A DNA stretch of 64,000 nucleotides, from positions 8,158,866-8,222,865 of the forward strand of contig JACMZG010001913.1 in NCBI GenBank assembly GCA_018340805.1, given 5' to 3'. This stretch comes from Microvelia longipes (taxonomy: Eukaryota; Arthropoda; Insecta; Hemiptera; Veliidae). Below the pieces are notes generated by a model. It was not told where the DNA came from, did no database searches, and was given only the letters and a program-made list of their open reading frames with translations. The position numbers and the translations under genes are program-made. Below are positions 1-12,400 of the stretch, in pieces (position 1 is the stretch's first letter; every line of letters starts with the position of its first letter).

Positions 1-22
1 TGACTTTTGGGCCACCCTGTAT
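1..22. mobile_element. End of a transposon-like repeat (partial)
   Basis: The window opens with GGGCCACCCTGTATG. Read in reverse this is CAGGGTGGCCC, a typical inverted-repeat end of small insect DNA transposons. A related CAGGGTG end bounds the element at 3273-4691. Only one end is present, so the assignment rests on the motif alone. Confidence 0.3.
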
Positions 23-1278
23 GCAAATAAGCATGTATATATCATATACTTATCAAAACTATAATAAAAATATAAATATATTAATTTCATAAAGATAAAA
101 TAATATAAATATTTGAATATCTCAATAGTTTCTAACAAAAAGTCATATTTTCCTGATAATCCCTATACCCTCTGCCACTTAAAAAATTATTGGGCCCAAG
201 CCCATGGAGGTCCCATCATGAAACTTTGTGGACACTTTCCTATAACTATGGGCTATATTTGGGGTTTTTTTCAAAATTTTAAAAAATACGCATTTTGAGA
301 TATTTAAAATTTTGTAAAAAAGGGGCTCGTCAAAGGGCAAAAAATGGCTGGGGCCAAAATGACATTAAATAATATTGAAAGCATTAGGGTTTAGCTGCAA
401 ATTGCAAGCAGAATGAAATTTTTATATTTGCGACTTTTAGAGATACAAATGATAATCTAAGAGCCAAAACACTGAAAATCAGCTATTTTCCACAACTTTG
501 GCCCATCAGTGCGCGGAAGCGGCTGCATATTTTAAGCTGAAAATTTGTATTTTTTCTTTTAGGCATAGACCCTACACCTCCACCAAATTTTATCAAAATC
601 GGTCACCATGCATGTGAATTTTATTTTTTAGTGGGATGATTTGACATGGAATGACTCTAACACAAAATATTGACGTCTAACAGTAGTTATGTATGTACCA
701 AGTTAGATTAAAAATAAATCGTTGAGTGAATGTAAATACTCTTTGAGATCAACCAAAAGAGCGTGCAGATTACGAAAATAGGCTTCATTTATCACAAATC
801 CGGCTAATTACTGAAAATTTTGAAAAAAAAGTTAGTTGGTGATCCAATGTTCTAGAAGGCCGTGGATATTTGACCGCGCCTTATTGATTTTATCCTAATA
901 ATATGACATTTTTTACAAGGAACATTTTTTATGACCCTACAATATGACAATTGTTATTTTATGATACTTATTTTTATTTATTGATAGATTTAAACTTTTT
1001 ATTGTATTACGACATTATAACTAATCCATTTCAATCTTTTTTTCTGTTGGGTGAAATTTACCACGAACTTAGTTTTTATCTGTTACTTTTGTTTAAAGAC
1101 TGTAAATATTATTTTATAATTATATTTTTATTAATATACAATTATGAAATTAAGTTGTTTTTTATCTTAAATGTTTATTGTGGTATTCAGAATGAACGGG
1201 TTAATTAATAGGGTATGAAATAGTTTATTCTGTTACAGGACTGTGAGAATATTTTTTTTGCTGTGTTGACTATATTTA
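23..1278. other. AT-rich intergenic DNA, no gene recognised
   Basis: No ORF here has recognisable protein character. Around 580-620 the phrase CCAAATTTTATCAAAATCGG resembles text common near the ends of insect transposable elements, so part of this stretch is probably an old repeat. I see no exon, RNA gene or intact element. Confidence 0.5.
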
Positions 1279-1521
1279 TTGACACAATATAATTGTGCGA
1301 GAGACACCTAGGAAATGTAACAAGCAAAATGCAATGCTAGTAACGAAACAGAGTGGGACATGACATAATGTCGAGTCATCAATGATGACGAATGTCGAAT
1401 GATGGAACAGTTCCCAGATATAGCATTGCATTTTGCTTGTTACATTTCCTAGGTGTCTCTCGCACAATTATATTGTGTCAACTATTCATGTTTTGCAAAA
1501 CTCGGTAGTATCAAATGATAT
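1279..1521. mobile_element. MITE with perfect 60-bp terminal inverted repeats
   Basis: Positions 1279-1338 and 1422-1481 are exact inverted copies over 60 bp, starting TTGACACAATATAATTGTGC, around an 83-bp centre. The 40 bp after the right arm (to 1521) recurs beside the shortened relative at 7944-8028, so the mobile unit probably runs to 1521. There is no coding capacity. Perfect arm identity suggests recent insertion or arm homogenisation. The superfamily is not certain; the long target duplication of the relative would fit a Mutator-like element. Confidence 0.75.
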
Positions 1522-2261
1522 AGAATTTTATTGCTGAAGTTTTTTATTTAAAAGTAAACAGCATATAATTTAAAATACATATCCAGCTTTAGACCTTAAC
1601 GATCATCATTAGTGGCTATACACTCAAACAAAGCAAATAATAAGAAATTACGCATACCGGAGCCATATTATGAAAGATGTCAAAAAAGTAAAAATACATA
1701 TGCATACTTAAACTAAGTAACTAAATAATCAAAAACAAAGTAAATAAAAAAGGATTTACTAAAGACATAAAAAAGTATCCTCTAAGTATCTTCAATACTT
1801 GGATACTCTGATCTCCAATACTCCTGCATGTTTTAACACATTTTTGGACTGTAGAATGACTCAAAATCTGCAATTTTGAAAAGTAAACAAAGAGTAAAGT
1901 AGGCTTAATTTTGATTTTTCAAAAAAAGTGTTCTTCGTAAAATTGTTTAATTGTCCCTCTGACAATTTTTCCACAAACAAATTTTAAAAGTTAAAAATAA
2001 AAGATATTTTATTTAAAAATTGTTCAATCTGGATAAATGATACTTGGTTTTAAAGGTCTTGACTAGTGAAACAAAAATGGTAGTATTGTAAACTCGGCTT
2101 TAAGTAACACTGAGATATTTCAATGAAATGGGAAGTGGAGAGGGGAGGGGTTAAATTTTGAAAAATTTAATCCTATTGTAGAAAAATTTTCTCAGGGTTG
2201 CAATTAAATAATTTTATGAAGAAAATATTATTTCATTTTACAGCCTACTTTACTTTTGGTT
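1522..2261. other. AT-rich intergenic DNA
   Basis: Low-complexity AT-rich sequence with no recognised gene, RNA or complete element. Confidence 0.5.
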
Positions 2262-2420
2262 TAACAAAAGGCAAAAGCCGCAGGTGAAAATTTCATTTTC
2301 ACCCGAGGCTGTAAGGCCGAGGGAGGTAAACAAGTTAGCTCTCAAGGCTTTGCCGAGGAAGATAACTAAAATTTACTACCAAGGCCTCGCCAAGGGAGAC
2401 AATATGAGAACTAAAATTCT
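2262..2420. repeat. GC-richer patch of short palindromic modules
   Basis: Several small inverted modules follow each other: GGTGAAAATTTCATTTTCACC, then CCGAGGCTGTAAGGCCGAGG, then a segment with GGCTTTGCCGAGG, then GGCCTCGCCAAGGG. The same style (arms around a GAGGC...GCCGAGG core) recurs at 10510-10690, 15708-15929 and 28834-29075. It is probably a small nonautonomous element. Confidence 0.5.
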
Positions 2421-3270
2421 TCGATCCCAGTCATGTATTAAATTTTACCTATGACTTAGATAATAAGTGAAATATATTTTTCTTATTCATTTTTAAAATT
2501 TTTTGATGATGATGGTATAACACGGGCATTGGTTAAGCTTGTTATTAAGTTTGTTATTGAGTTTGAACACAACATATTTGAAGGATGAGTCCGATAGGAT
2601 TGGTCTTCTTGAAGGGGTTACCACCCTTGGCTATTTAAGCTAGCTCTGGAGACCAATCAAGAAGTGATAGAAGAATTAATAGAGTAGTAACAATACAGTA
2701 ATCAAATAGTCATTTAATAGTAAGGTTTCAGTAACCAATTAGTATCAGCTTGAGAATCGAGTAAGAGATAAGATGCTCCTCACCTTTGTCGTCGCAGCGA
2801 CCTGTAAGTAATTCTTTGTCTTATAGTAGAGTTTACCGTTTGTATGTGCATAGTAATTGATTAACTAGTAAACTGACTGATCTTACCTAGACCTGTTAAA
2901 CATACCTGATACCATTAAATATATATGTCAGCTTACATTTATCAATGCTACTAGATAAATGCTTACATTTAACTCTGAATGCTACTTATGTTTTCTGATT
3001 AACACCCTGATATCTTTCAGACTTAATTAGGCCAGGATTCCTAGTCAAAGGAATCCCCTTTTTCTGTGGGGTTCCGGACTGGCCATCCGGTGTGAGTTCA
3101 CCCAAAGCCCCACGGTTAAAGATGGGAATGAGAGGAAAAAAAATATAAATCAATATACTAAATGTTGTAGATAAGCAACTCGATTCAACCCTGCTATGGT
3201 TTCCACGCAGTATTGCGATTTGCAAAATTGTATTCTATTAAATTTTAAATTAAGTTATTTGTATTATGTA
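2421..3270. other. Intergenic DNA, possible old LTR-like remnant
   Basis: Around 2630-2700 a TATTTAAG box is followed by sequence of more even composition, and 3040-3110 holds a short GC-rich stretch with CCGGACTGGCCATCCGG. This is reminiscent of an LTR promoter region, but I found no paired LTR, primer site or ORF. No firm call is possible. Confidence 0.25.
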
Positions 3271-3272
3271 TA

Positions 3273-4691
3273 CAGGGTGTTTCATATAAAGTATTCACCA
3301 GATAAGGAGGTGATAGTACTCCTCAAAAGGAACAAAAAATGTCCTATAATATAAACCCCGATCTCAAACCGTTTTCCCACAATGTCAAATTTAATATTTT
3401 AAAAAAATATTTGACCTCGCATCATAAAATAGTTATTAGGGTTTTAACTATTTAAGCTAGAAAGGCGAAATTGGTCTCATTAGAAAGCTGAGTAAATTTC
3501 CTGAAGGATGATCTACTAACTATGTCAAATATTTTAGAACTACTGCCCAAGAATTTGCATGAAACATGATTTTAAAAAAAATGAATTTTATGGAATTTTT
3601 ATAGTAGGACTTTATAGGAAGTAAGAGATGAGCAAAAGTTAAGCCAAGAACGGAAAAAACTTCTCTTATGATTGCCCTTTAAGAAAATATAAATAATTTC
3701 ATACATTCAATAGTCAAAAATGTAATGAAACAATATTAAACTAAATATAAATACCTGAGTAAATATATCGGCAATTATTTACGATCGATACGATTTCGTA
3801 AAAGGGAGGCCTTTCCGATGTCCGAGAACGGCGTAATTATATGCGTCCCCGACGGTATCCGGGATCAACCTGTTCTATAGATTCATTGAACATTGTTGTT
3901 TTTCTTATCAACACAACTCGGACTTGCGCACAATAATATAAGAGCTATGTATGTAGTGCTACAGTAAGCTATTGTTGAAAAAACTGATAATTTTTGTCGT
4001 ATAAAAGTGAAATTTAAAATGTTATTTAAACAAAATTTTTTTTTTGTAAGTAATTTAATAATACGATTTTTTGACTCTAGGAGGTAACATAAACATATTT
4101 TATTCTTACACATTTTTCTCTAAAACCACTCTTTTCTCTTGCTTTAGAGATGTTTAATTATTTTATGTACCATGTAATTAACATTGTAGAGATATGCAAA
4201 AAATATCAGTTTTTCCAACTTCTAGGAAGAATGGCTTAAAATTTTTACTATTGAATGTATGATGAAGTTTGGGTTTTCTTAAAGGGCAATCAAAATAGAA
4301 GTTTTTTTCCGTTCTTGGCTAAACTTATGCTCATCTCTTACTTCCTCTAATGCCCCGCCATAAAAATTCCATAAAATTCATTTTTTTTTAAAAATCATGT
4401 TTCATGCAAATTCTTGGGCAGTAGTTCTAAAATATTTGACATAGTTAGTAGTTTGTCCTTTAGGAAATTTACTCAGCTTTCTAATGAGACCAATTTCACC
4501 TTTCTAGCTTGAACAGTTAAAACCCTATTAACCATTTTATGATGTGAGGTCAAATATTTTTTTAAAATATTAAATTTGATCTTGTGGTAAAACGGTTGGA
4601 GATCGGGGTTTATATTATAGCACATTTTTTGTTCCTTTTGAGGAGTACTATCACCTCCTTTTCTGGTGGACACTTTATATGAAACACCCTG
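3273..4691. mobile_element. 1.4-kb nonautonomous transposon with about 420-bp inverted ends
   Basis: The left end CAGGGTGTTTCATATAAAGT returns inverted at the right end. The arms match with moderate divergence over about 3273-3690 and 4265-4691. Both ends are flanked by TA (3271-3272 and 4692-4693), as for Tc1/mariner-type targets. The central 570 bp is not inverted and contains no transposase ORF. It is best read as a nonautonomous long-TIR element, Tc1/mariner-like by its TA duplication; superfamily assignment is inferred. Confidence 0.7.
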
Positions 4692-4701
4692 TATGTATGT
4701 G

Positions 4702-4705
4702 TATA

Positions 4706-4799
<94 letters not shown>
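4702..4799. repeat. (TA)n microsatellite
   Basis: About 100 bp of nearly uninterrupted TA dinucleotides directly beside the 1.4-kb element. Confidence 0.9.
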
Positions 4800-4801
<2 letters not shown>

Positions 4802-5306
4802 TGTATTTTGCAATAAATGGATTATTATATTATTATTATTAATGGTAATGAGAAGTTACAATTTGAAGGATTGTTAGTAGGGATTGTAGGTGGAGGGTCT
4901 TCATTTTTTTGTACACATTCGTTTACATTCATTCCTTACATTATTTAGAATTTGTTCTGTGACTTTATTTGGCATAGATGACTCTATATAGCCACTGCAT
5001 TTGGTTGCCATGCCATTTTAAAGTTGTCATAGATGCACCTGTATTGGCAAGAAGGGTCGCTGACGTTCCACACAGGCAATAGTCTGCTTATAATTTAGGA
5101 TCGGGGAGACTTAACTTGATGTTAGAATTACAATGTTCTTAAGGACATAAATATGCGTTTTACATCCCTAGGGATGCAAATATGTGTTTTGCATCTGTAG
5201 GGACGTAAATACATGTTTTACGTCCTTTGGGGCGTAAAACGCGTTTAAGGAACCAGGTTGCTACATATGAAATTAGAACAATAATTTAACATATGAATTT
5301 AACATT
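4800..5306. other. Intergenic DNA with a short tandem palindromic repeat
   Basis: At 5142-5245 a roughly 30-bp phrase built on GGGACGTAAATACATGTTTT occurs three to four times with variation; each copy is partly self-complementary. Nothing else is recognised. Confidence 0.5.
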
Positions 5307-5606
5307 ATGACTGTAGTAAATTTATTCATCTACCAATCTCTATTGTTTATTAAAGCCAATGAAAATAATTTTGATCATAAAAGTCATGGTTATGAAACTA
5401 AAAGCCATGGTATAATTATACCACAGCACAGACTTAAGAAGTCTGAAGTAGGGTACCATGTACTAGGGATAAGACTCTTCAACCATCTACCACAAGAGAC
5501 TCGCAATATGCAGTTTAATAATTTTAAAAAATAAATCAAAGATTATTTAAAAGAGAACACTTATTATTCAATTAATGAGTTCCTATTAGATAAATATTGT
5601 AAATAG
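5307..5606 (+). pseudogene. LINE ORF2 C-terminal remnant
   Basis: The frame reads like the extreme C-terminus of insect Jockey/CR1-type non-LTR retrotransposon proteins: IPQHRLKKSEVGYHVLGIRL, then FNHLPQETRN, then an FKK...IKDYL...YYSINEFL tail. A TAA at 5532-5534 interrupts it, but the same frame continues with the expected residues to a TAG at 5604-5606, so it is a broken remnant. Downstream AT-rich sequence with AATAAA near 5666 fits a LINE 3' end. The match to the family is by recognition of the pattern. Confidence 0.6.
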
Positions 5607-6034
5607 TTAAATAAGAACTATTTCGAAGGACCCATTTTTTACTTGTCATTTGTACAGTTTATAAAATAAAGATTTTATTTATTTGAAAAACTGATTTACA
5701 ACTCAAGTCGTAGGTAAAATATATTCTTATTAGTTTTTTCAAAAATGCTTTTTACTTTTATTACAATATTCCACATCTTAATAATTATTGGATTAGTTTT
5801 ATATTTAATACTTTTTAGAAAAATAACATAAGTCTCCTCATCAGTACCACACCAACATATTGAACATATCACCTAAACTGATTTTTTTTAATTTCCTTTA
5901 TTTAAATAAATAAATAATTACAAAATCAAAAATTATAAGAAAGGTTAACCCACAAGGAAGTACTCCAGTGCTATGTGGATAATTAAAATGGAAAACAGAA
6001 GAAAAAAACAGTCTTTTACATTAATAAACATAAT
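5607..6034. other. LINE 3' flank and AT-rich DNA downstream of PSME3
   Basis: Contains the AATAAA-bearing tail of the LINE fragment, then AT-rich sequence with no recognised feature up to the PSME3 polyadenylation candidate. Confidence 0.4.
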
Positions 6035-6040
6035 TTTATT
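6035..6040 (-). terminator. Candidate PSME3 polyadenylation signal
   Basis: AATAAA on the minus strand, about 265 bp past the PSME3 stop codon. Other A/T-rich candidates exist nearby, so the choice is tentative. Confidence 0.35.
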
Positions 6041-6301
6041 TTCTAAGCCCAAAATATGAGTATGAATTATATACATTGTTAAAAGTACAGAGAAAACTTT
6101 AACAGACACGCCTCGTGTGACAAATAAGTCTCAAGTTTTGCTCAAACACTTAATAAAAATCAAAAAGAAATATAGTGAAAAACAATACAAAATAATCAAA
6201 AGAGGGTTTTTCTCGTTAAAAAAATTGAAATCACGAAATACGATGGAATAACAGATTTAGGTCTTTTTGATGATTGTGTTGTAAAATTTGTGGTTTTTGG
6301 T

Positions 6302-6490
6302 TCAATAAAGTGACTCGGTATTGGACGAACGTGGTTTTTTAATTTTTTCCAAATTTTTGGTTACAATGTCGTGTAGGGTGCAGTACCTGTTGCGAATTTC
6401 GCACATCACCAGCCACATGCTCAGATACTCCTTCTCGTCCAGTTCTTTGACGGCTTGTCTGTAGTCTTCCACGTGAGGGTATTTGGCTAC
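6302..6490 (-). CDS. PSME3: PSME3 exon 6 (C-terminus)
   Basis: Encodes 62 residues beginning VAKYPHVEDYRQAVKELDEK and ending PRSSNTESLY before the stop. Acceptor TTGTTACAG lies at 6497-6491. The segment holds the last helices of the REG fold and the C-terminal tail that contacts the 20S alpha ring. Confidence 0.95.
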   Translation of the reverse strand, partial: VAKYPHVEDYRQAVKELDEKEYLSMWLVMCEIRNRYCTLHDIVTKNLEKIKKPRSSNTESLY

Positions 6491-9400
6491 CTGTAACAAT
6501 ATTTTGTTTAAATTGACAATTGCTATGTAAAATTTCAAAAAAAGTTTGGACTAAAGTTCAATACATATAAGTAAAGGAGTTTATACAATACAGCAACAAA
6601 ATCCAGAAGCTTTCGAAGGCTTTGGTGTTGGGGATCAGGTAGAGGGTACCTCAAAACTTTTACTTATCACATCCTACTTTAGACTGGCTTTGCTAGTCCA
6701 CAGAATTAAAAAAACCTAATTCATTCAACACATCTTTGAACTCACTTTCCTTGTTCTCAGATAGTAAATACAATCGTTTTATTTTCAATGGTCACCCATC
6801 CAGACACTGACCTCACTCAATGCTGCTTAACTTTTATGATCCAACAAAAACTGTACATACTTAGTATACTTATTATTACATGTATTACATGAATATACTT
6901 ATTATTACATGAATATATACTATTATTACATTACATGAATATATACTTATTATTACATGATATATATACTTATTTATACATGAATATATACTTATTTATT
7001 ACATGAATATATACTTATTTATTACATGAATATATACTTATTTATTACATGAATATATACACACCTATCAAAGTTCAATTCATTGGATTATTTTTTGATT
7101 ATTTACAAAAGTCAAATACAAGTCAGTCGATAAAAATTGAACTCATGCTGATAATAAGATGAAACTCAAACCATATGTTGGTCTATATATATATATATAA
7201 ACACATGTGGTGTCCTATCTCAAACCGATTGACAACTTTCTTGCTTTTTATGAATTTTTGAAATCATTAAAGACCTATTAATGATGTTTAAAAAATATTT
7301 TCCATATATCACAACTAGACCTAAATTTTTTTTTATACCACGTTTCAGCCCTCTAGCATAAATTCACTGGGAGATACGATGATAACAGATAGACAAAATT
7401 GTGATCAGACAACTTTGTGAAAACCACCGGGGAGGTCTTAAAAACACCTGTAACTCATTACACAGGTAAAATCCCTGTTTAGCATTTTGCTAACAAAATA
7501 CTTTCTTAATATAACTTTTGGTATGAATGAGGAAAAGTAAAAACTGAAAATATATAATATCGAATGTGTTGGTGACCCTCTGGTCACAACTGGGGGGGGG
7601 GGGTGTGATTCGGGGTAAGCGAATTAAGTAAACCTCAAAAACTCCAAAAGGTACTGATAAGAACTAATAAAATATTTTACTAAACCAATTACACAAAATG
7701 TAAAAACTTTAACATTAGGTTACATATTCGCTAACAACATCGTAAATAAGTTTAAATACTTCCTTTAAAAGTTAACGTCGCTGAACAGGAGTCATAGAGA
7801 AGAATTATTCTTACTTTCAGCACTAGTGCGGAAAATAAAAAAAAAATCAGTAAAATAGGTTAACATGGTCGTTTGGGCACAACTAGACCTTAAGTCAGAT
7901 TTTGTGCCAAGTTTCAACTCTAGCAATAAACACATTGGGAGTTGACACAATATAATTGTGCGAGAGACAACAATAATAGTTGTGTCAACTATTCATGTTT
8001 TGCAAAACTCGGTAGTATTAAATGATATACATTGGGAGTTAGTTACTCAAAGTGCCTGAAATGGATAATTATGTAACTTCAGTTTTGGATTTTTATGGCG
8101 TACGCCATACTTTTCCTACATACCAAAGTGAGTAGGTGAGAAAGGTAAAAAAGTGATAGGCACTAAAGAGGAGTTAGGCGACTTGGTAATTGTAAACCTG
8201 TTTGAATTAACCTGTTCATCTTTCATTGCCATAAAATTCAATGAAGATAAATCAATCAAAATTAACACTTCAAACACTTAAAGGAAACTAGGAATAAAGA
8301 TTATTAAGTGATTCAATCCAAAAGATTGACCAGCACAAAATTAGGATTTTTTTCTTTAAACAATTACTTAATTAAAAAACAAAAGATATGTGATTGGATT
8401 CATTTAGAAATGGGGTAGAAATCAATGTAATAAGGGAAAGAAACATATTTACCTTTGATATAATTTTAGCTCTTGAGCAGAAATATCTAGAAATTTGGTC
8501 AAAGAAAGCAGCCGCCTCAGACTCGACGGACTGGATCTCAGCCAAGGTTTCCTCTTGCACCGACACACCAAAATTATTACCGTCCTCTATTTTCGGAATC
8601 ATAAACGATATCCACATCTTCAGCTGTCAAAATAATAAATAAGTGATAAAACTAACTTAAATAACTTTAGAGCTTTTTGGACTGTTAAAATTGTAATATC
8701 AATTAAATTAATGAAGACTTTAGTCCTTTTTTATTAAAATTTATTGAAAATAAATTGACGAAGAGCTTTCGCCCAGGGATCCTGAACTTCTTCAGTTCTT
8801 AAAAATGAAAAAAATTGAAAATTAATAAAATTTTGAATGTTTTTTTATGTCACGTGTCTAACTAAGTAAATAAATTTAAAATGAAATTACAAAAAAAAAT
8901 TTCCCAAAGGAAATTCGCTAAAAGGGTAAAGGAAAAATTAAGATTTTAAGATAATATTATAATAAATACTGCTAAGATTGTTAATGTCTTGTTTTTTGTT
9001 CATACTGTCTTTTTCAGCTTTTATATAGGGCATTTATAAAAATGTCCTTTTGTCTGTATGTGGTACTGTATGAAGTAAACTACAGTTTTTTTTGTCTGGT
9101 CGGTGGTCAAGTTTTGTCATATGTTCTGATAAGGCCGTGAGGTTAGAGTTGTCAAGTATTTGGTTGTTATGTGTGTCGTCTTTTTTGTTGAAAAGTTAAG
9201 AGATCTCTCCTGTGTACGCTTAGGGCAGTTTTTACGTGGTATTCTGTATATAATATTACATCTTTGGGCATTAGTGAGGGGGGTTTTTAAGTTTTAAATC
9301 TTTGGGCATTAAGAGGTTTTTAAGGGGTCTTTTAATTTTGAAAAATATTTTATTTTCAATAAATTTTAATAAAAAAGGACTGAACTCTTCATTAATATAA

Positions 9401-12400
9401 TTGATATAAATAACTTTCTGGTTAATAGTCCAGGACCCAGGCCTGAAAAATGTGACTCATTTTGTACTACTTCAAACCAAATATTTCTGAAAATATACCT
9501 TAAATTATGAAGAAAAAGCATAGTCTGCCTATCCAGAGTGGAGCCCTTCATATGATTGTGCATGCACAAAATTTTATAAAATTGCACAAATTTTAGTTTT
9601 CTTAAAATAAGTGGTTCCCCGTGGGTCGTGTGCAAAACTTGAACATTTTTTAAAGGTCATAAAATGTTATATAAAACGAGTGTTTGATCAAAATCGGATA
9701 ACTGCAACTACAGTTATGGCTTTTATAAAAATACTAAAAAAATGGTCAAATTATGCAAGTCAAAGAATTTCTTCAGAAAAATATTGGCTTTTTGTGCATT
9801 TTTTGGTCATTTAACAAATATCATAACTTTAGTAATATTTATCCGATTTCGACGAGAAAACACTTGTTTTATAGGACATTTAATTAACTTTAAAAAAGTG
9901 TTATTCATGTTTTGCACACGACCTACAGGGAACCACTTATAACAAGAAAACTGGAACTTATGCAATTTTCTAAAATTTGCGAGTGCATTCTTATGAAGGG
10001 CTCCACTCTGGATAGGCAGACTATGCTTTTCCTTCATAATTAAAGGAATATTTTGAGAAAAATTTGGTCTTGAAGTAGAAAAAATCAGTCATATTTTTTA
10101 GGCCTGGCTCTTGAACTTATAAGCAAGGAGACTCTGTTACCCCCTTCTAAAAAACCACCTCCCCCTTTCCATGACCCCAATTTTATAAGTTAATTTTTTC
10201 TTTGAAAATTTGCTAAAAAAGTTTGCGTCTTTAAATATTTTATACTTACAAGGTTAGTGTCTTCAACAAGGTTTTTAATGTGGGGTTTGACAGTCTGAAT
10301 GACCTGAAGGAGAGTTTGGTTAGATTTAACAGGACCTGAGTCTATACTGAATACTTTAGTTCCTTCTACGCAATTGCCTTCTGTTCTAGGTCTCTTGGCT
10401 GGAGCTCCGTCCCCACTGTTACTGCAAACCAAGAGCATGGATAAATGTCTTTAGTTTGAACTAAATATATTAAACAATGGTATAAGAATCAAAATACATA
10501 AAGTTATTATCACCAAGGGAGTAATATTATTACTCCCTTATTACTACTCTGCTACCCTGAGCAGATAGTTGGTTGCTAAGGTAACTCCTAAGGCAAAGCC
10601 AAGGGAGTTATGAATATTAACTCCCGAGGTGAAGCCGAGGAAGGGGGGAAAAATAGCACTTTACTCCCAAGGTGCATACAAGATTTTATCTCCAGACGTT
10701 GATGATATCTTCTTATTTTCATACATTTTGTTGTATATTATTCTAATTTTGTTTTGGGCCAGACCCCTCTTTTAATTTTTAGGGGTGCAGCCCCCCCCCC
10801 AAAAAAAAATTAAAAAATTATTGATATAAACAACTTTTTTTGATCTGAAACTAATTTTGAGCTAAAAAAAATCAAGCTAATAATTTTTTTGGTTGGATTT
10901 GCCTTATAAATTTTGGGGGTGGTGAACCCAAAAAAAATCAATTTTTTTTTAATTGGTAAAAACAACTTCTTTTGACCTGATACATTTTTTTGTCAGGACC
11001 CCCGCATAAATTTTGGGGTGCCCCCCAAAAAAAAAAAAAAATTTCAAAAGCTTCTTACTTTAAAATCCAGTCAATAAACTTCACATTATACACCGTCTGG
11101 AGATATAATATATTTTTTTTAATTTATAAATTAAGTAACACAAACTGCCCTAAGCTGCACTATACTATGTTTATAACACTCAACTGTCACTCCTCCTAAA
11201 AGACTGAGTAAAGTAGAGTAAAATAAAGTTCTGGCGGGAAATCACTCTTATCACAATAACAATGAGTTATCAATATATTTAACATAAATAATTTTATAAC
11301 TCTATTTATGATATTAAATTAAATATAGTAGTACTTTTTAGTTTAATATGTTTTCTTATTTCTGTTATATAATTACTGTGTTCACATGCGGAGTTTGACA
11401 GGGGGTTCAATCCCCCCTGGCAGTTGTCGTGTGAACAGAATTGAACTAGGGGTTTCAACCCTGAAACTCATTTTTTACGGTGAAAAATAACTTGTGAACA
11501 GTTGAGGTTGAACCCCCTGCCAAACTTCACGTGTGAACGAAGTATATCTTTATTATTTATTTTAAAGGTCTTGCTGTTCATTACAACTCGGTGCCCATGA
11601 ACTTCTGTGCTCTCCGGCTAAAAATAGAAACATCATTTTTGCTTAGCACCTCATTTTCTCTCATAACAATTCATTACCCTTCTATAGGAGACAAGGAAGT
11701 AAAAGGCGTCAATAAACAAATGATGAATTAATTACCAATTAATAGAAATGGGGTCAGGTATTGGAATGTTGAGAGATTGGTGTACTTGAGAAAGTTTGGC
11801 ATAGTTAAAGACAGGCGATTCTAAGATTTCATTCAGCTGGACTATTTTCTCCGGCACACCCTTCAGGATTAACTGTTCCGCCTAGTATAACAAAACAAAA
11901 CAAAATTATTTTATTTGTTTATTTTTATTACAAAAGCTGTTAAAATATATATTTTTTGGAAAACATGTATTGTATGAACTTATGTAACACAAATAGTAAA
12001 AGCATTTAAACATGTATTGTATGAACTTATGTAACACAAATAGTAAAAGCATTAACATGTATTGTATGAACTTATGTAACACAAATAGTAAAAGTATTTT
12101 AACATGTATTGTATAAACTTATGTAACACAAATAGTAAAAGCATTGAAACATGTATTGTATGAACTTATGTAACACAAATAGTAAAGTATAACATGTATT
12201 ATGAACTTATGTAACACAATAGTTTTAACATCTATTGTATGAACTTATATAAAAGTATTTAACATGTATTGTATGAACTTATGTAACACAAATAGTAAAT
12301 GTATTTTAACATGTATTGTATGAACTTATGTAACACTAATAGTAAAAGTATTTTAACATGTATTGTATGAACTTATGTAACACAAATAGTAAAAGCAAGT

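Noticed and set aside
9366..10037. Several 60-90-codon frames
   Set aside because: They lie in the foldback element and appear as mirror-image frames on opposite strands of its two arms.
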